This document shows, one piece after another, positions 15,801-23,987 of a DNA stretch of 44,569 nucleotides. The translations under genes were made by a program, and so were the position numbers. The stretch spans positions 1-44,569 of the IMG/VR virus record IMGVR_UViG_3300036894_000035. One strand, written 5' to 3'. The number at the start of each line of letters is the position of its first letter. Position 1 is the first letter of the stretch. Below the pieces are notes generated by a model. That model was not told the origin of the DNA and did no database searches. It saw only the letters and a list, made by a program, of their open reading frames with translations. Source of the DNA: a virus.

Positions 15801-17319
15801 CGAGCGGAGAAGCCTTGATTGGATAGCTCGTGGACGTTGCGATTACGCTCGGAGCAGCGCCCGGACCAACTTGGGAGATGCGATCAAAGTTGTCGGTGCC
15901 GTCATACTGGCGCGGCACATCCGTACCCTGAGTCAGGTCGGAGAAACACATGTATTCGCGACCAAACTGAGTTACACTCTTGCAGTAGGCGTTGGGCACG
16001 ATCCCTTGGAAAAGGTTGACCAAAACGTTGGGATTGCCGATTACGTCCTCACCCCAAATCACACCGTTGGCGTCCAGTGCGAGTGTTTCGCATGACCCCG
16101 AAGGTGGGGCGTAGGTTTTGACATAGTTGAAGTTGTCGCTGGTGCCTGTGGTGAAAACCTGCACCGAAACATAATCAAGAGATGTGAGCGACGGAGGCGG
16201 GTTTCCGATCACGCGGATTCCTACGCCGAATTGAGACGAATTGACATCGGAGTAAGCCCATGACTGACCCCAGTTATCGGTAGCATCACCGAACAGGAAT
16301 GGAGTTATGGCTCCAGTTGGAGGAAGAGCTAGAATCTTAGGCTCGGTGACAGCAACGCCGCCTTTCAGCAGGTAGACTTCAACCGTGACCGTTCCCGTCT
16401 GCTTTGCATACAGTCCGACTTGAATGCCCGTGATCGCGCTAGTTGCCGCAACACTGAAACCGTAGCCCAGCACATTGAGTTGTGCGCTCTCGCTTACTCC
16501 CACGAAAGCGTAAGTGACGGTGATTTTGACAGCGTTGACCCCCACGGTGTCATTACCCGTGCCCGTGGCATCGCTGAAAATCAGAGTGACGCCGAAATAC
16601 TGGGCGTTGACATCCGCCGACGAAAGACTCGTCCCCCAAAGGTCGGCTGAGCCGCCTAGCGTGATGGTGCTTCTTTCTGAACCGAGCGTTGCCGCAGCGG
16701 TCTTGGCGGTGCCAACGGGCACTTGACCAGACGATAGTTGAACAGTCCATGTGCCAGCCGATCCGATGCCGGGGGTCGTGTACGCTTGGTTGAAACTAAC
16801 GGTGAACCCCGTTGGCACCGTCGAAAGCGGAAGGTTGAATCCGTAATTGAAACCAGTAAGTGGCTGGGTCGTGCGATACGCCACACCAGAACCGGGCAGA
16901 GTTACAGCGGACGCAAGATTGAAGCTCGTCAGTGTGATGTTTTGCGGGTTAGCCCACGGCACAGGTGGAGTGCCGAGATTGGTACTCGTTTGGGTGGGCA
17001 GCGATGGACCAACGCTTCCGCTGGCCACAAGATTGGCGGTAGTGACCGCGCCGTCAAGCGCGAGAATGTTGTTGGGGTTGATCCAGAAGACTCCCGCGTC
17101 TAACTGGTTGGTTGAGGAGCCGCCATTAGGACCAGATGACAAGCCGCTGAAGCTGTAAACGCTTTGCTCACCGGGACGCATGAGCACGGAGCCGATCTGA
17201 AAATCGTTGTTGTAGCAGAATGGTGACGCACCTTCAGGTACGTCGATGTCCGTGACTTCACTGATTAGCCCACCGAAATCGGTGAGGGGCACTGATGCGT
17301 AAGTTTGCTGTTGCGGCAA
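12889..17319 (-). CDS. Very large virion protein (tail hub/stabilisation-type N-terminus)
   Basis: 1476 residues, the largest gene. The N-terminus (LTDFGGLISEVTDIDVPEGA, then YNNDFQIGSVLMRPG) resembles the start of podoviral DNA-stabilisation/tail-hub proteins, where a 'GGLN...A-x-N...G-x-L-x-x-R-G' pattern is usual. The middle is many Ig/fibronectin-like Thr/Val/Gly-rich repeats. The last 300 residues are less repetitive (DLERKIDIACNRMFFQFRMN) and probably form the conserved structural domain. The start is a TTG at 17319: AGGAG sits six bases upstream and no ATG is better placed. It is likely a tail tube/adaptor assembled from propeller and Ig modules. Confidence 0.7.
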   Translation of the reverse strand: MPQQQTYASVPLTDFGGLISEVTDIDVPEGASPFCYNNDFQIGSVLMRPGEQSVYSFSGLSSGPNGGSSTNQLDAGVFWINPNNILALDGAVTTANLVASGSVGPSLPTQTSTNLGTPPVPWANPQNITLTSFNLASAVTLPGSGVAYRTTQPLTGFNYGFNLPLSTVPTGFTVSFNQAYTTPGIGSAGTWTVQLSSGQVPVGTAKTAAATLGSERSTITLGGSADLWGTSLSSADVNAQYFGVTLIFSDATGTGNDTVGVNAVKITVTYAFVGVSESAQLNVLGYGFSVAATSAITGIQVGLYAKQTGTVTVEVYLLKGGVAVTEPKILALPPTGAITPFLFGDATDNWGQSWAYSDVNSSQFGVGIRVIGNPPPSLTSLDYVSVQVFTTGTSDNFNYVKTYAPPSGSCETLALDANGVIWGEDVIGNPNVLVNLFQGIVPNAYCKSVTQFGREYMCFSDLTQGTDVPRQYDGTDNFDRISQVGPGAAPSVIATSTSYPIKASPLGITQAPSHPFQGASWTVGLNNQAPGNVITLFYNGAQDPLIILGSLIYISGMSGAMAGGNGTQIVTSVGLNLATNQYYFTYSVSVSQAIYGAPVAGDIAGATYQVSLATLTLTTPAADVSVGDSVTLSGVTIGAWDGAWTITAELNGAQLSITSTSLTANVASYGYTLVSGTTPLVGQLITVTGTLNGNGIFNVTQQSIVSIGGGTITIALTGPNTSAAGETGNAVVNASIFQFDPGTITVGTLPIPGINPIYGNSGGGTLTTGGNIGAGTRRCVLFFLTRNGEITPGSPFVQFDTVGSANSLTVNNILIGPPDTIARILAFTGSGANGVAGGFYFYIPNPVTIIDNGVSVTYSATIINDNTSTSWTGTFTDSVLLASLSVDQQGSDYLSNVELGNSVWAVAYAGRMLYGGEEDKVYNYLNCSFDGGFQPLSTVTTNITNVTLNGAQPPGWTAVVPNGTLQLSPIFGFSYYISGHGLSGTSSLVVDLFDPATGLDYPFIIPFASMTSVQQTYIGTLNTTGFPTVPSGLLLRVYAEEVGSPPVTVGMLTQSAYLDQYNVAITDPNVTYSVRVTARSPSGNDVELDRIEVFPTEEPILSTQVTASYVNAPEQFDSNTGFIGLAETNEQPTVGAFVLWDILYFLKTGSMFSTSDSANSEPSGWDVHEVSNVVGAVGPLAYDQGEEWVFLANRQGVFIFSGGSPVRINTEIGPTWEAINWTYGNTIWLRNDQINRRVLIGVPMATPNQWLPNAPVNANPTSPNVILVMNYRELNTAAALENLAPMKVTFSGKLVAWDMSRKWSIWTLPTPYADFIQRPDTSNPLFLCNGIQSSKIYQLLDTQLSDDGVAIDSVYTTFGFVKPDQEQMFGPLVGNCRKMYRRLQLTLKGAGLMNLTFLQNVINCYRPRSVPGGITLNVADPNVFNSGQFDLERKIDIACNRMFFQFRMNQVGGKYTLSKMLVRLANDPMSPITGAY

Positions 17320-17393
17320 ATGTAGCTCCTAACAAAAATGGCAGCAGCGTTTTAAGTCTGCCGCCATCGGACATACCCTGATAAAGGGGTTGA

Positions 17394-18635
17394 TTAGATT
17401 TCGCGGTTAAACGACGCCGCGAATGCGATTGTGTCGCCGCTGACGCCTGCGGGGATACTGACCACGCTGGAGCCGGGGCTGTTAATGGCTGTTGCAGCCG
17501 CAATTGTCACTGCGCCTGAAGTAGTCACAACACCCGCGATGGCGCGACCGTTGAGGGTTCCGCCGCCGAGTGTGATAGAGGTGTTAGCGAGGATCGTGCC
17601 GACCATGTTGGTCGTGGTGCCGAGCGTCATCGAGCTTCCGACCAGCCAGACTACGTTTGCAGCCGTCGCACCATTCGTTAAGGAGATGGTTTGGGCGTTG
17701 GCAAGCGAAATCGTGGACGATCCCTTGAACACGTAAAGACCGGGACCATTCAGGACGAGACCCAAAGAGCAGGTTGCCGCACCGAATGAGTAGTTGCCGG
17801 GGGTGACGACGTTGGAGCCGCTGAATGCCGTGCTCAAGTCGAGAGCCCCACCCAGAGACGTGAACGTCAGGGCGGAATAGGCGTTGTAGGCGACGAGGGC
17901 CGCTGCTTGACCCGCAGCCGCATTTACGTTGTCCACGGTTGCGGTACCGCCGTCGAAGTTGATGGTCGTGGTTGGGAATGAGCCAATCACGCCGCCAGTT
18001 ACGACCGTGGAACCCGTGTTGGTGATTCCAGCCGCGGCAAGGATGGCGTAAGTTGCCGCGATACCGAGTTGGGCTGCAACACCCCCGCCGTTGTTGTTGG
18101 CGATTTCGACTTCAGGCGCATAGGTCGTGCCCGTCTCGAAAATCATCAGGGATTGCGTGGCATTGTTCCAGCGGTAGTTGTAGCCGTTGACGCCAGTGAA
18201 ACGAGCTTCCACTGGGACAGCGGTGACTACCTTCAGAGCTTCCATGCTCCAATTCACAGGCAATCCGCCTGCAAGATAAGGAGCGGGACCAGCTTCAATG
18301 GCGACTGTGCCACGGATGGTCTGCTTGTTGCCGCTGAAATCCGTACCACTTGGGTACGGCAAAAGGGTAAGAGCTACGCCCGCGATGCGGGTTGCCGTGG
18401 GTGCAGTTGGGGGCGAACCACCAGCGACTTCAACGACGGCGAAATAGCTCACGACTGTGAGGGTTGTGGCGGTACTGGCGGCAACCTTGTAGGTGCCGTT
18501 GTTCCCTTTGTTGGTCCAGCCAACGATTTCGTAAGTTTGACCGACAAGCGCGTTTGCGGCCCCACCAGTGATCGTGCCTGTGTAGACGGTTTGCCCGTAG
18601 ATTGATTGTGCGACGGATGTAAGTGCGAGTGACAT
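17394..18635 (-). CDS. Virion appendage protein with DUF3494 (ice-binding-like) domain
   Basis: 413 residues. Residues about 1-185 are a phage-type beta-rich module (SIYGQTVYTGTITGG, then NKGNNGTYKVAASTATTLTV). Residues about 190-385 match the DUF3494/ice-binding protein pattern: LGIAATYAILAAAGITNTG at the start, VTPGNYSF, LNGPGLYVFKGSSTIS, NGATAANVVWLVGSSMTLGT, VGTILANTSITLGG and LNGRAIA. Known members are secreted beta-solenoids that bind ice or act as adhesins in microbes. No signal peptide is present and the gene sits inside the virion operon, so the domain is probably displayed on the particle. Whether it binds ice or a glycan cannot be judged from sequence. Confidence 0.8.
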   Translation of the reverse strand: MSLALTSVAQSIYGQTVYTGTITGGAANALVGQTYEIVGWTNKGNNGTYKVAASTATTLTVVSYFAVVEVAGGSPPTAPTATRIAGVALTLLPYPSGTDFSGNKQTIRGTVAIEAGPAPYLAGGLPVNWSMEALKVVTAVPVEARFTGVNGYNYRWNNATQSLMIFETGTTYAPEVEIANNNGGGVAAQLGIAATYAILAAAGITNTGSTVVTGGVIGSFPTTTINFDGGTATVDNVNAAAGQAAALVAYNAYSALTFTSLGGALDLSTAFSGSNVVTPGNYSFGAATCSLGLVLNGPGLYVFKGSSTISLANAQTISLTNGATAANVVWLVGSSMTLGTTTNMVGTILANTSITLGGGTLNGRAIAGVVTTSGAVTIAAATAINSPGSSVVSIPAGVSGDTIAFAASFNREI

Positions 18636-18709
18636 GGGGGTATCCCCTCCTCAGGGTTGCGTACAGTGGCCGACATGCCACCTTCACCTAAGCATCTGGA
18701 AGTCGGGAA

Positions 18710-19423
18710 TTACGCCCCGATGATGTCCCCGAAACAATGGGGGTGAAAAGTAACGCTTCCTCCAGAGAATGACGCAGCGGCACATCCCCAAGGATTTCCA
18801 ACCGTGCCCGTGAAGCCTGTGGCAAGAGTGCCGCTGCTCGCATTCAGTTGATATTGAGACCTGCCCGGGGTCGCGGACGCAGGACTTATGCTCAACGTGT
18901 ATCCAGCGCCCGCAGTAGCCGTTGTCGAACCTTCCCCCGCAGCCGCGACGATTACGAAATCAGTTCCAGCGTCCACCAAGCTTCCGGCATTCGTTGGCGA
19001 TGTGGTCTGAGAGGACAAGGTATTCGTTTGATCCAACGTTGTTGGTCCGCTGATTTCCCAGCAGGCAAACTCAACCGTCAGCGACGGTGACGTTCCGCTC
19101 GCCGTGGCGGTGACACTCGTTGAGAGCGATGAAGCCATCGCTGACGCCGACAAAATGTAAAAGATTGAAGCTTTACCGCCGAGGTGGTTCGTTGAGTCGC
19201 CATACGAACCTGAAGCGGCCAATATCCACGTGAATCCCGCAGTGACGGGTGCCTGAATTGTGGGAGGAAGCCCTACATTAGAGGACGAATCTTGACCCCA
19301 CACCACAAGGATCAGCAGGCTTCCCGCCGTGGTTGTGGTCGCGTAGCCGTCGCCCGTAGCGGTCGCGGTTGTCGTGCCCGTGCCGACGGCTACTATTTTA
19401 CTCTGGATTAAACTGTTGCTCAC
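18710..19423 (-). CDS. Beta-rich virion surface protein
   Basis: 237 residues from a GTG that follows the preceding fibre-fragment stop directly (TAAGTG). Composition is Thr/Ser/Ala/Gly-rich with a jelly-roll/Ig-like look (GSLLILVVWGQDSSSN, then SLTVEFACWEISGPTT and GTDFVIVAAAGEGS). Similar sequences occur as surface or repeat domains in phage structural regions. It lies between the DUF3494 protein and the fibre locus, so a tail-decoration or receptor role is plausible. Confidence 0.65.
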   Translation of the reverse strand: MSNSLIQSKIVAVGTGTTTATATGDGYATTTTAGSLLILVVWGQDSSSNVGLPPTIQAPVTAGFTWILAASGSYGDSTNHLGGKASIFYILSASAMASSLSTSVTATASGTSPSLTVEFACWEISGPTTLDQTNTLSSQTTSPTNAGSLVDAGTDFVIVAAAGEGSTTATAGAGYTLSISPASATPGRSQYQLNASSGTLATGFTGTVGNPWGCAAASFSGGSVTFHPHCFGDIIGA

Positions 19424-19531
19424 TTAGGGCCTCGTAGCGATGATGGTCAGATTAAGGCGCTGACAAGTTGTGACGCTGTTGACGTTGAACTGCATTTCAG
19501 TACCAGCGGCAATCCAACGACGTTGGACCAT
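19424..19531 (-). pseudogene. Detached copy of the tail-fibre C-terminus
   Basis: A frame ending at TAA 19424-19426 reads ...AAGTEMQFNVNSVTTC, then QRLNLTIIATRP. This parallels the intact fibre end at 20122 (...SAGDQIQFNVNSVTTC, then TRLNLTLICTRP). The frame is closed by a stop just upstream and has no good start, so it is a remnant rather than a gene. It lies beyond the HNH gene at 19578, suggesting that the nuclease invaded the fibre 3' end and the fibre end was duplicated or replaced. An alternative 43-codon frame (MASTGPANPTT...) covers the same DNA and starts at the HNH stop. Confidence 0.65.
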
Positions 19532-19577
19532 GAGACGCCTGTAGCTGTTGTCGGGTTAGCAGGACCAGTAGATGCCA

Positions 19578-20105
19578 TTAGAGTGCTGCCCCCCAGTTAC
19601 GCACCAGCATCACGGCTTGCTCGTAGGAAAGGTTGCTTTTGGAACGGTTGGCTTTAAGACTAATAACCCAGATGTTGTCTTTGGTGTAACCACGAAGCGT
19701 GTCTCTGCGATCTAACTGGGGACTGTTATCATGCATAAAGCCGACGCCGTGCGTGAGGGGGATGCCAAGGAGCGGACAAAACTCGGGGATAATCACGTCT
19801 CCGGGTTGGATGTTAAATTCCATATTGTTTTTCTTTGCCCGACCTTTCGCGTTCTTCCACATCGTGTACTCGATTGCTTGCCGTCCACCTACCCAGCGTG
19901 CCATGCCGTTCGCTGCTCGCGCACTTCTTGGTGAACAACCACAACTTCTTCCACCCTTCGGCGAGTTTAGAGTTGGTCCCGTGAGTACCTTCTCTGTCCC
20001 GCAATCGCACCGCACTAACCAGCGTGACCTACCTTTTTGCGCTTCTGCGCTCTTGATGACAACCCAGCGACCAAATCGTTTTCCGACCAAATCTAAACGT
20101 CTCAT
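19578..20105 (-). CDS. HNH-type homing endonuclease
   Basis: 175 residues. The N-terminal module (GKRFGRWVVIKSAEAQKGRS, WLVRCDCGTEK, RSCGC) is the DNA-binding zinc-like motif often found in phage HNH proteins. The core reads CPLLGIPLTH, PQLDRRDTLRGY and NIWVISLKANRSKSN, an HNH variant with the D-R/N-x-x-G-Y...N-x-W/V-x-x-x-x-x-N pattern. It would cut a cognate DNA site so that its own gene is copied. It is free-standing between the fibre gene and a duplicated fibre end, and preceded by GGGTATTAG five bases from the ATG. Confidence 0.85.
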   Translation of the reverse strand: MRRLDLVGKRFGRWVVIKSAEAQKGRSRWLVRCDCGTEKVLTGPTLNSPKGGRSCGCSPRSARAANGMARWVGGRQAIEYTMWKNAKGRAKKNNMEFNIQPGDVIIPEFCPLLGIPLTHGVGFMHDNSPQLDRRDTLRGYTKDNIWVISLKANRSKSNLSYEQAVMLVRNWGAAL

Positions 20106-20110
20106 CCTGT

Positions 20111-20119
20111 CTAATACCC
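20111..20119 (-). promoter_or_regulatory. GGGTATTAG box before the HNH gene
   Basis: Minus-strand GGGTATTAG followed by five bases and the ATG at 20105. This gives the homing endonuclease its own leaderless-type promoter inside the late operon, overlapping the end of the fibre gene. Confidence 0.45.
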
Positions 20120-20121
20120 AA

Positions 20122-21372
20122 TTATGGGCGGGTACAAATGAGAGTTAAATTTAGGCGGGTGCAGGTTGTGACCGAGTTGACGTTGAACTGAATCTGGTCT
20201 CCCGCACTGAGAGCGGTCGTCCAAACACTGACAGCCAAGTTCTCGTTCTTTTGAACTGCTGACAACGTAGGCTTGTCCGAAGATGCAATCGAACTGGTGG
20301 TCGGAAATCCCGCATACGTAGAGCGAAGGACATCGACAACCGCACTTCCAGCCTGATCCGCTGTCAAAACCCAGCCAGTCAAGGTCGCGTTAAATGGGAG
20401 GTCAATTTGCCCCTTAGCTCCAGTCGTGATCAAAGCACCGCCGCCATCAATGACGTATTGGATGGCGAACGTGCGTGACTGCCATGATGCAGCCGAAGAT
20501 GACGTGGCGATGATCTGTTGCCCAGCGGTCGGAGTGCCTGTTACCGTGATGCCGCCGACAGAGGTTGAGTTAATCGTTCCCGTGCCACTTACGGTCAATG
20601 AACCGCCCGTGCCAACAACTAGGGCGACAGTGTTTGTGCCTGCGGTGATCGCACTGAATGCCATTGTGGTGGGGATAGCAGCCTGTACGAACGCCGTTGT
20701 CGCGAGTTGGGTCGTGTTAGTGCCTAATGTGGCTGTCGGCGCAGCAGGGACGCCCGTAAACGTCGGGGAAGCCAATGGAGCGGCTCCCGTGACCTGAGCT
20801 ACGGTGTAATCACCACTTACAGCGACAACTACGCCAGTGCGACCGAAAACTGAAGATACAGCGTTGGGAGAGTTGATCCAGAGCGTGCCAGTTACGGTGC
20901 TGCTAAGAAATTGACCATTCGTACCCACAGCGCCCGTGCTATCCGCAAAAGTGCCAGTAACACTGAGATTTCCGTCTGTTGCGCTTCCACTTACTACCAA
21001 GCTGCCTGTGCTGATGGTTTGTACCACCCCAACGCCGGGGTTCAGTAGAACCTGACCGCCGCCTATGAAAGCAAACGGGCCGCAAACGGGCTGGTCAATC
21101 AGAACATCGGTTATCACGCCGTTGTTGGGATAAACATACACTTCGGTGTAGTTGCCGGGTACAGCGTAATAGAAGGCATCGCCATACGCATCTACGACGA
21201 CTGGCTGAGCCATCGGAGTGCCAGATGAATCGGCGTAGATGGAGGCTAATGGTGAAGGTGGGATTGAGCCTGTGGTTGCAGGCTGTGTACACACATAAAT
21301 TTGGGCTCCATTTAGAGCCTTACCCCAAGGGTCGATGTAAAATCTTTGCGCTCTGATGAAAGGTCCAGCCAT
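20122..21372 (-). CDS. Tail fibre protein B
   Basis: 416 residues. Residues about 1-100 form a common phage fibre-base module (GKALNGAQIYVCTQPATTG, ASIYADSSGTPMAQPVVVDA, GNYTEVYVYPN). The middle shares with fibre A a DSTGAVGTNGQFLSST-type segment and SVFGRTGVVVAVSGDYTVAQ. A TTQLATTAFVQAAI shaft repeat follows, and the C-terminal domain ends FNVNSVTTCTRLNLTL. It probably trimerises and binds the receptor. The ribosome site GGAGG precedes the ATG. An HNH gene and a second copy of the C-terminal coding end lie downstream. Confidence 0.85.
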   Translation of the reverse strand: MAGPFIRAQRFYIDPWGKALNGAQIYVCTQPATTGSIPPSPLASIYADSSGTPMAQPVVVDAYGDAFYYAVPGNYTEVYVYPNNGVITDVLIDQPVCGPFAFIGGGQVLLNPGVGVVQTISTGSLVVSGSATDGNLSVTGTFADSTGAVGTNGQFLSSTVTGTLWINSPNAVSSVFGRTGVVVAVSGDYTVAQVTGAAPLASPTFTGVPAAPTATLGTNTTQLATTAFVQAAIPTTMAFSAITAGTNTVALVVGTGGSLTVSGTGTINSTSVGGITVTGTPTAGQQIIATSSSAASWQSRTFAIQYVIDGGGALITTGAKGQIDLPFNATLTGWVLTADQAGSAVVDVLRSTYAGFPTTSSIASSDKPTLSAVQKNENLAVSVWTTALSAGDQIQFNVNSVTTCTRLNLTLICTRP

Positions 21373-21374
21373 GC

Positions 21375-22208
21375 CTAATATCCTCCGTTGTACCCGCTGC
21401 CATAGCCGCCACTTGGGTGTCCAGCACCATATGGGATACGCTGAGTAACGATGCCCTGCTGTTGACGGGACTGACGCTGGCGTAGGCTATTCATCAGTAG
21501 CTCTGACTCCGCTTTCATTGCAGGTGCAGCTTCGGCGTCACGTGCCAAGGTGTAGAGATAGGCGATGCGGAAGCTCAAGTAATCGGTGCAGTCTGGAATC
21601 GGGATGTAAGTCGAACCGAAAGCGGCTCCGAGACCGATCAACGGTAGGGCGGAAGAGTAGCGGAGCTTCACGTCACGAATAGTCGTCGCACCATTCATCC
21701 AGACAGAATCGTTTCTCCATTCCCACTCACCAAAACATTGGCCTTGATAACGAGAGCTAAGACTTTCGACTTGACGCATCAGGGTGAAAGGGGTGCCGCT
21801 GGCGTTCTGGCGTTCCCACACTTCCAGCATCGTGATGCAGTCACTTGGTAGGGTGAGTCCGTAGTTGAAGCCGAGTCCGTCAAAATATCCGCCGAGACTA
21901 AGATTGACTTGCACAGCGGGATTGGGATTGCCCACGCCGCTGGCGGAATTGACTGGAGTAAGACCGAGAACAAGAACATTGTCTTTGACCACCGACTGAA
22001 CGCCGCCATTGCCTAAGTCACGGTACAGGCTACGCAAAGCGGAGTTGACCATTTTCAGGGTGAATGGGGATAAAGTGGGGTCGTCGGTGAGAATCTGACC
22101 TTCACCCGGCGTGCCAGTAAGACCGGGCAGCGTGTCGGCTACAAGCGCACGGGCGAGGTCCATTACTTCTTCCAACAAAACAAACGACGGCACCGGGGTC
22201 ACGGGCAT
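21375..22208 (-). CDS. Head-tail connector/neck protein (candidate)
   Basis: 277 residues. A helical N-terminus (FVLLEEVMDLARALVADTLP, then FTLKMVNSALRSLYRDLG) precedes a beta-rich middle (LTLPSDCITMLEVWER) and a helical region (DYLSFRIAYLYTLARDAEAA). The tail is Gly/Tyr-rich (SGGYGSGYNGGY). Helix-beta-helix proteins of this size located between capsid and tail genes are often head-completion or tail-adaptor proteins; this is inference. The ATG overlaps the HNH stop (TAATG). Confidence 0.6.
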   Translation of the reverse strand: MPVTPVPSFVLLEEVMDLARALVADTLPGLTGTPGEGQILTDDPTLSPFTLKMVNSALRSLYRDLGNGGVQSVVKDNVLVLGLTPVNSASGVGNPNPAVQVNLSLGGYFDGLGFNYGLTLPSDCITMLEVWERQNASGTPFTLMRQVESLSSRYQGQCFGEWEWRNDSVWMNGATTIRDVKLRYSSALPLIGLGAAFGSTYIPIPDCTDYLSFRIAYLYTLARDAEAAPAMKAESELLMNSLRQRQSRQQQGIVTQRIPYGAGHPSGGYGSGYNGGY

Positions 22209-22759
22209 TAAGTCACCACCTCAAGAGAATTGTGGGTTGCGACTTCCTGACACAATTCTAAAAACTTGTCGTAAGTCCAATCCTTTTTGAGCATGTTTAT
22301 TTCGTGGCAACAGGGCACACAGTTATCTAACGTGTATCCCTTTGTGTTGTCCAAACGGTCAATGCCGTTGTAAACATAGATTTCACCACTACCCGCTGTG
22401 CTGACCGTGGAGGGAAGTCTTCCCGTGAAAAAACACGGGCTCGAAGTCAATCGTTTGAAGTCATCCTCAGTCAACTCCCAAGGTAGTCCCCGCTCCCTAG
22501 CGCCGATTTTGTAGCGACCTAACACCACGCGAAAAGCTGAGCCTGATTTGATTTTGTGCGTATGTGACGTTGGCGTTTTGCCGAGAAGACAGCCACAACT
22601 CCGTGTCTTTTTTTGGTTTATGCTGAGAATGACGGATGTGTTCCCGCAATCACAGAGACACTCTAAGTACGCGATCCCTTGGGGGTTGCGCTGTCCAGTC
22701 CTACCTACGACGGTGAGAAGCCCGTTTCTGAGCCCAATGAAGCTTTTTGATTTACCCAT
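22208..22759 (-). CDS. HNH-type homing endonuclease
   Basis: 183 residues from the ATG at 22759 (MGKSKSFIGLRNGLLTVV); the frame is open upstream but no start there has a better ribosome site. The N-terminal module has CLCDCGNTS and RSCGC. The HNH core has CFFTGRLP, YNGIDRLDNTKGYTLDNCV, then PCCHEINMLKKDW, the D-R-x-D-x-x-x-G-Y...N-x-V-x-C-C...N signature. It is closely related to the 37196 HNH protein (both have GRLP, GIDRID/LD and NxVPCC). It is inserted between two structural genes with a stop-start overlap to the downstream one. Confidence 0.85.
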   Translation of the reverse strand: MGKSKSFIGLRNGLLTVVGRTGQRNPQGIAYLECLCDCGNTSVILSINQKKTRSCGCLLGKTPTSHTHKIKSGSAFRVVLGRYKIGARERGLPWELTEDDFKRLTSSPCFFTGRLPSTVSTAGSGEIYVYNGIDRLDNTKGYTLDNCVPCCHEINMLKKDWTYDKFLELCQEVATHNSLEVVT

Positions 22760-22859
22760 GGAGTACCTATCTAAAGGTTTTGGTAGACGCATCACGAGGT
22801 CAAGAGGGTGAGCCATCTCAGGAGAAACGGCCCATCCCCTCTTGACTGGTCGTGAAGAT

Positions 22860-23159
22860 TTATGCCAGCGAGACTTTGCCAGCGGCTTGCTGTAAGGTTG
22901 CCTTTTGATACTCTTCGAAGTTCTTCTTGTCGGAAGCCACACGAGGCTCGATAAACTGCTCGAACTCAGTTTTGTCGATGATCTTTTTGTGGATCAAAAA
23001 GTCGGTCAAATCGACCAACATCGGCAGCATGGGACCGAGAGAGTTAGCCAACGACTGAAGCATCAGGTGTAGCTGCTGTAGATCGGCAATGGATGCGGGC
23101 TGTGTGATAGCCTGCACTTCGTTGAGCGTCATTACGCGGTCTGTCTTCTCGCTTACCAT
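22860..23159 (-). CDS. Small helical virion-operon protein
   Basis: 99 residues from ATG 23159 (MVSEKTDRVMTLNEVQ), overlapping the end of the preceding gene by 7 bases. Helical with a hydrophobic central stretch (LMLQSLANSLGPMLPMLVDL) and a charged C-terminal helix. It could be an assembly chaperone or connector subunit. No family is recognised. A gap of about 100 bases then separates it from the HNH gene. Confidence 0.65.
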   Translation of the reverse strand: MVSEKTDRVMTLNEVQAITQPASIADLQQLHLMLQSLANSLGPMLPMLVDLTDFLIHKKIIDKTEFEQFIEPRVASDKKNFEEYQKATLQQAAGKVSLA

Positions 23160-23977
23160 CTTTTGCTCACAGGAACATCGTCGATGCTTTTCTTGCCGCT
23201 CTCGACAGTGCGCTTCCAGTCGCGGACGCAAACGTCACCAGTTGCGTCAACGTGCCATGCGGTGCCGGGCTTTACGTTGTCGCCGCAGACTTCGCAGGTT
23301 TCCGCAGCTTGACTCGCCTTGTGCCAAGAGAAGCTTTCGCCCATGGCATCGGCTGCCACGTGGTGAACGGGCGTTAGGATGCCTTGGCTCCGCTTGTCAC
23401 CATAGAGTGACGCTGGGTTGCTGGCTTCAGCAGCACGAGCATCCACGAGCACCTTACGGTAGGTTTTGTCGCGGCGAGCTTCAGCAGCGGCAATTTCCTC
23501 GGGCTTCGGAGGGTTAGTCATGCTGTAGAACACGCCGAGCAGCGCGTAGTTGTTGCCCTCGGAGTAGACATCATTTTGGTTGATCTTCTCGTCGAGGTTG
23601 GGCGTGACGTGACCCGGACAAATGACATTCAGAGCCACGCGGAGAGCATCGCTGTAATAAACGACATCAGCGCCATCCTGATTTTTCTCGGCCTGTGGGA
23701 AGGGGTGCATGAACGAGCGGCAGAGCGCATACGATCCCTTTTTCTTTTCAGGGCGAGGCGGAATGACCGTGTGCTTCAGGAGTGGTGCGAGGTCCCGCGT
23801 GAGCGGCAGATCGTACACCGAGTAGACGTAGACATAATATTCTGGCTTCCGCAGGAGGTTGGGATCAAGAGTGGTGCTAAACTGGGCGTTGGCTTCCTTC
23901 GTCGCGGCAGAGGACAACGCTGATGCGCGTCCGTTGTCGTAAGGTAGTTCTGTGATAGTGCTATTCGCTTCTGGCAT
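23153..23977 (-). CDS. Hypothetical late protein with C-terminal zinc motif
   Basis: 274 residues. Tyr-rich segment (YYVYVYSVYDLPLTRDLAPL) at about 47-66. Near the C-terminus are CEVCGDNVKPGTAWH and CVRDW, a C-x-x-C...H...C arrangement suggesting one zinc site. It is conserved-looking, sits between the GroES region and the connector gene, and lies 10 bases after the upstream stop. Function is unknown; a head-proximal structural role is suggested by position only. Confidence 0.65.
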   Translation of the reverse strand: MPEANSTITELPYDNGRASALSSAATKEANAQFSTTLDPNLLRKPEYYVYVYSVYDLPLTRDLAPLLKHTVIPPRPEKKKGSYALCRSFMHPFPQAEKNQDGADVVYYSDALRVALNVICPGHVTPNLDEKINQNDVYSEGNNYALLGVFYSMTNPPKPEEIAAAEARRDKTYRKVLVDARAAEASNPASLYGDKRSQGILTPVHHVAADAMGESFSWHKASQAAETCEVCGDNVKPGTAWHVDATGDVCVRDWKRTVESGKKSIDDVPVSKRW

Positions 23978-23987
23978 GTGTTACTCC

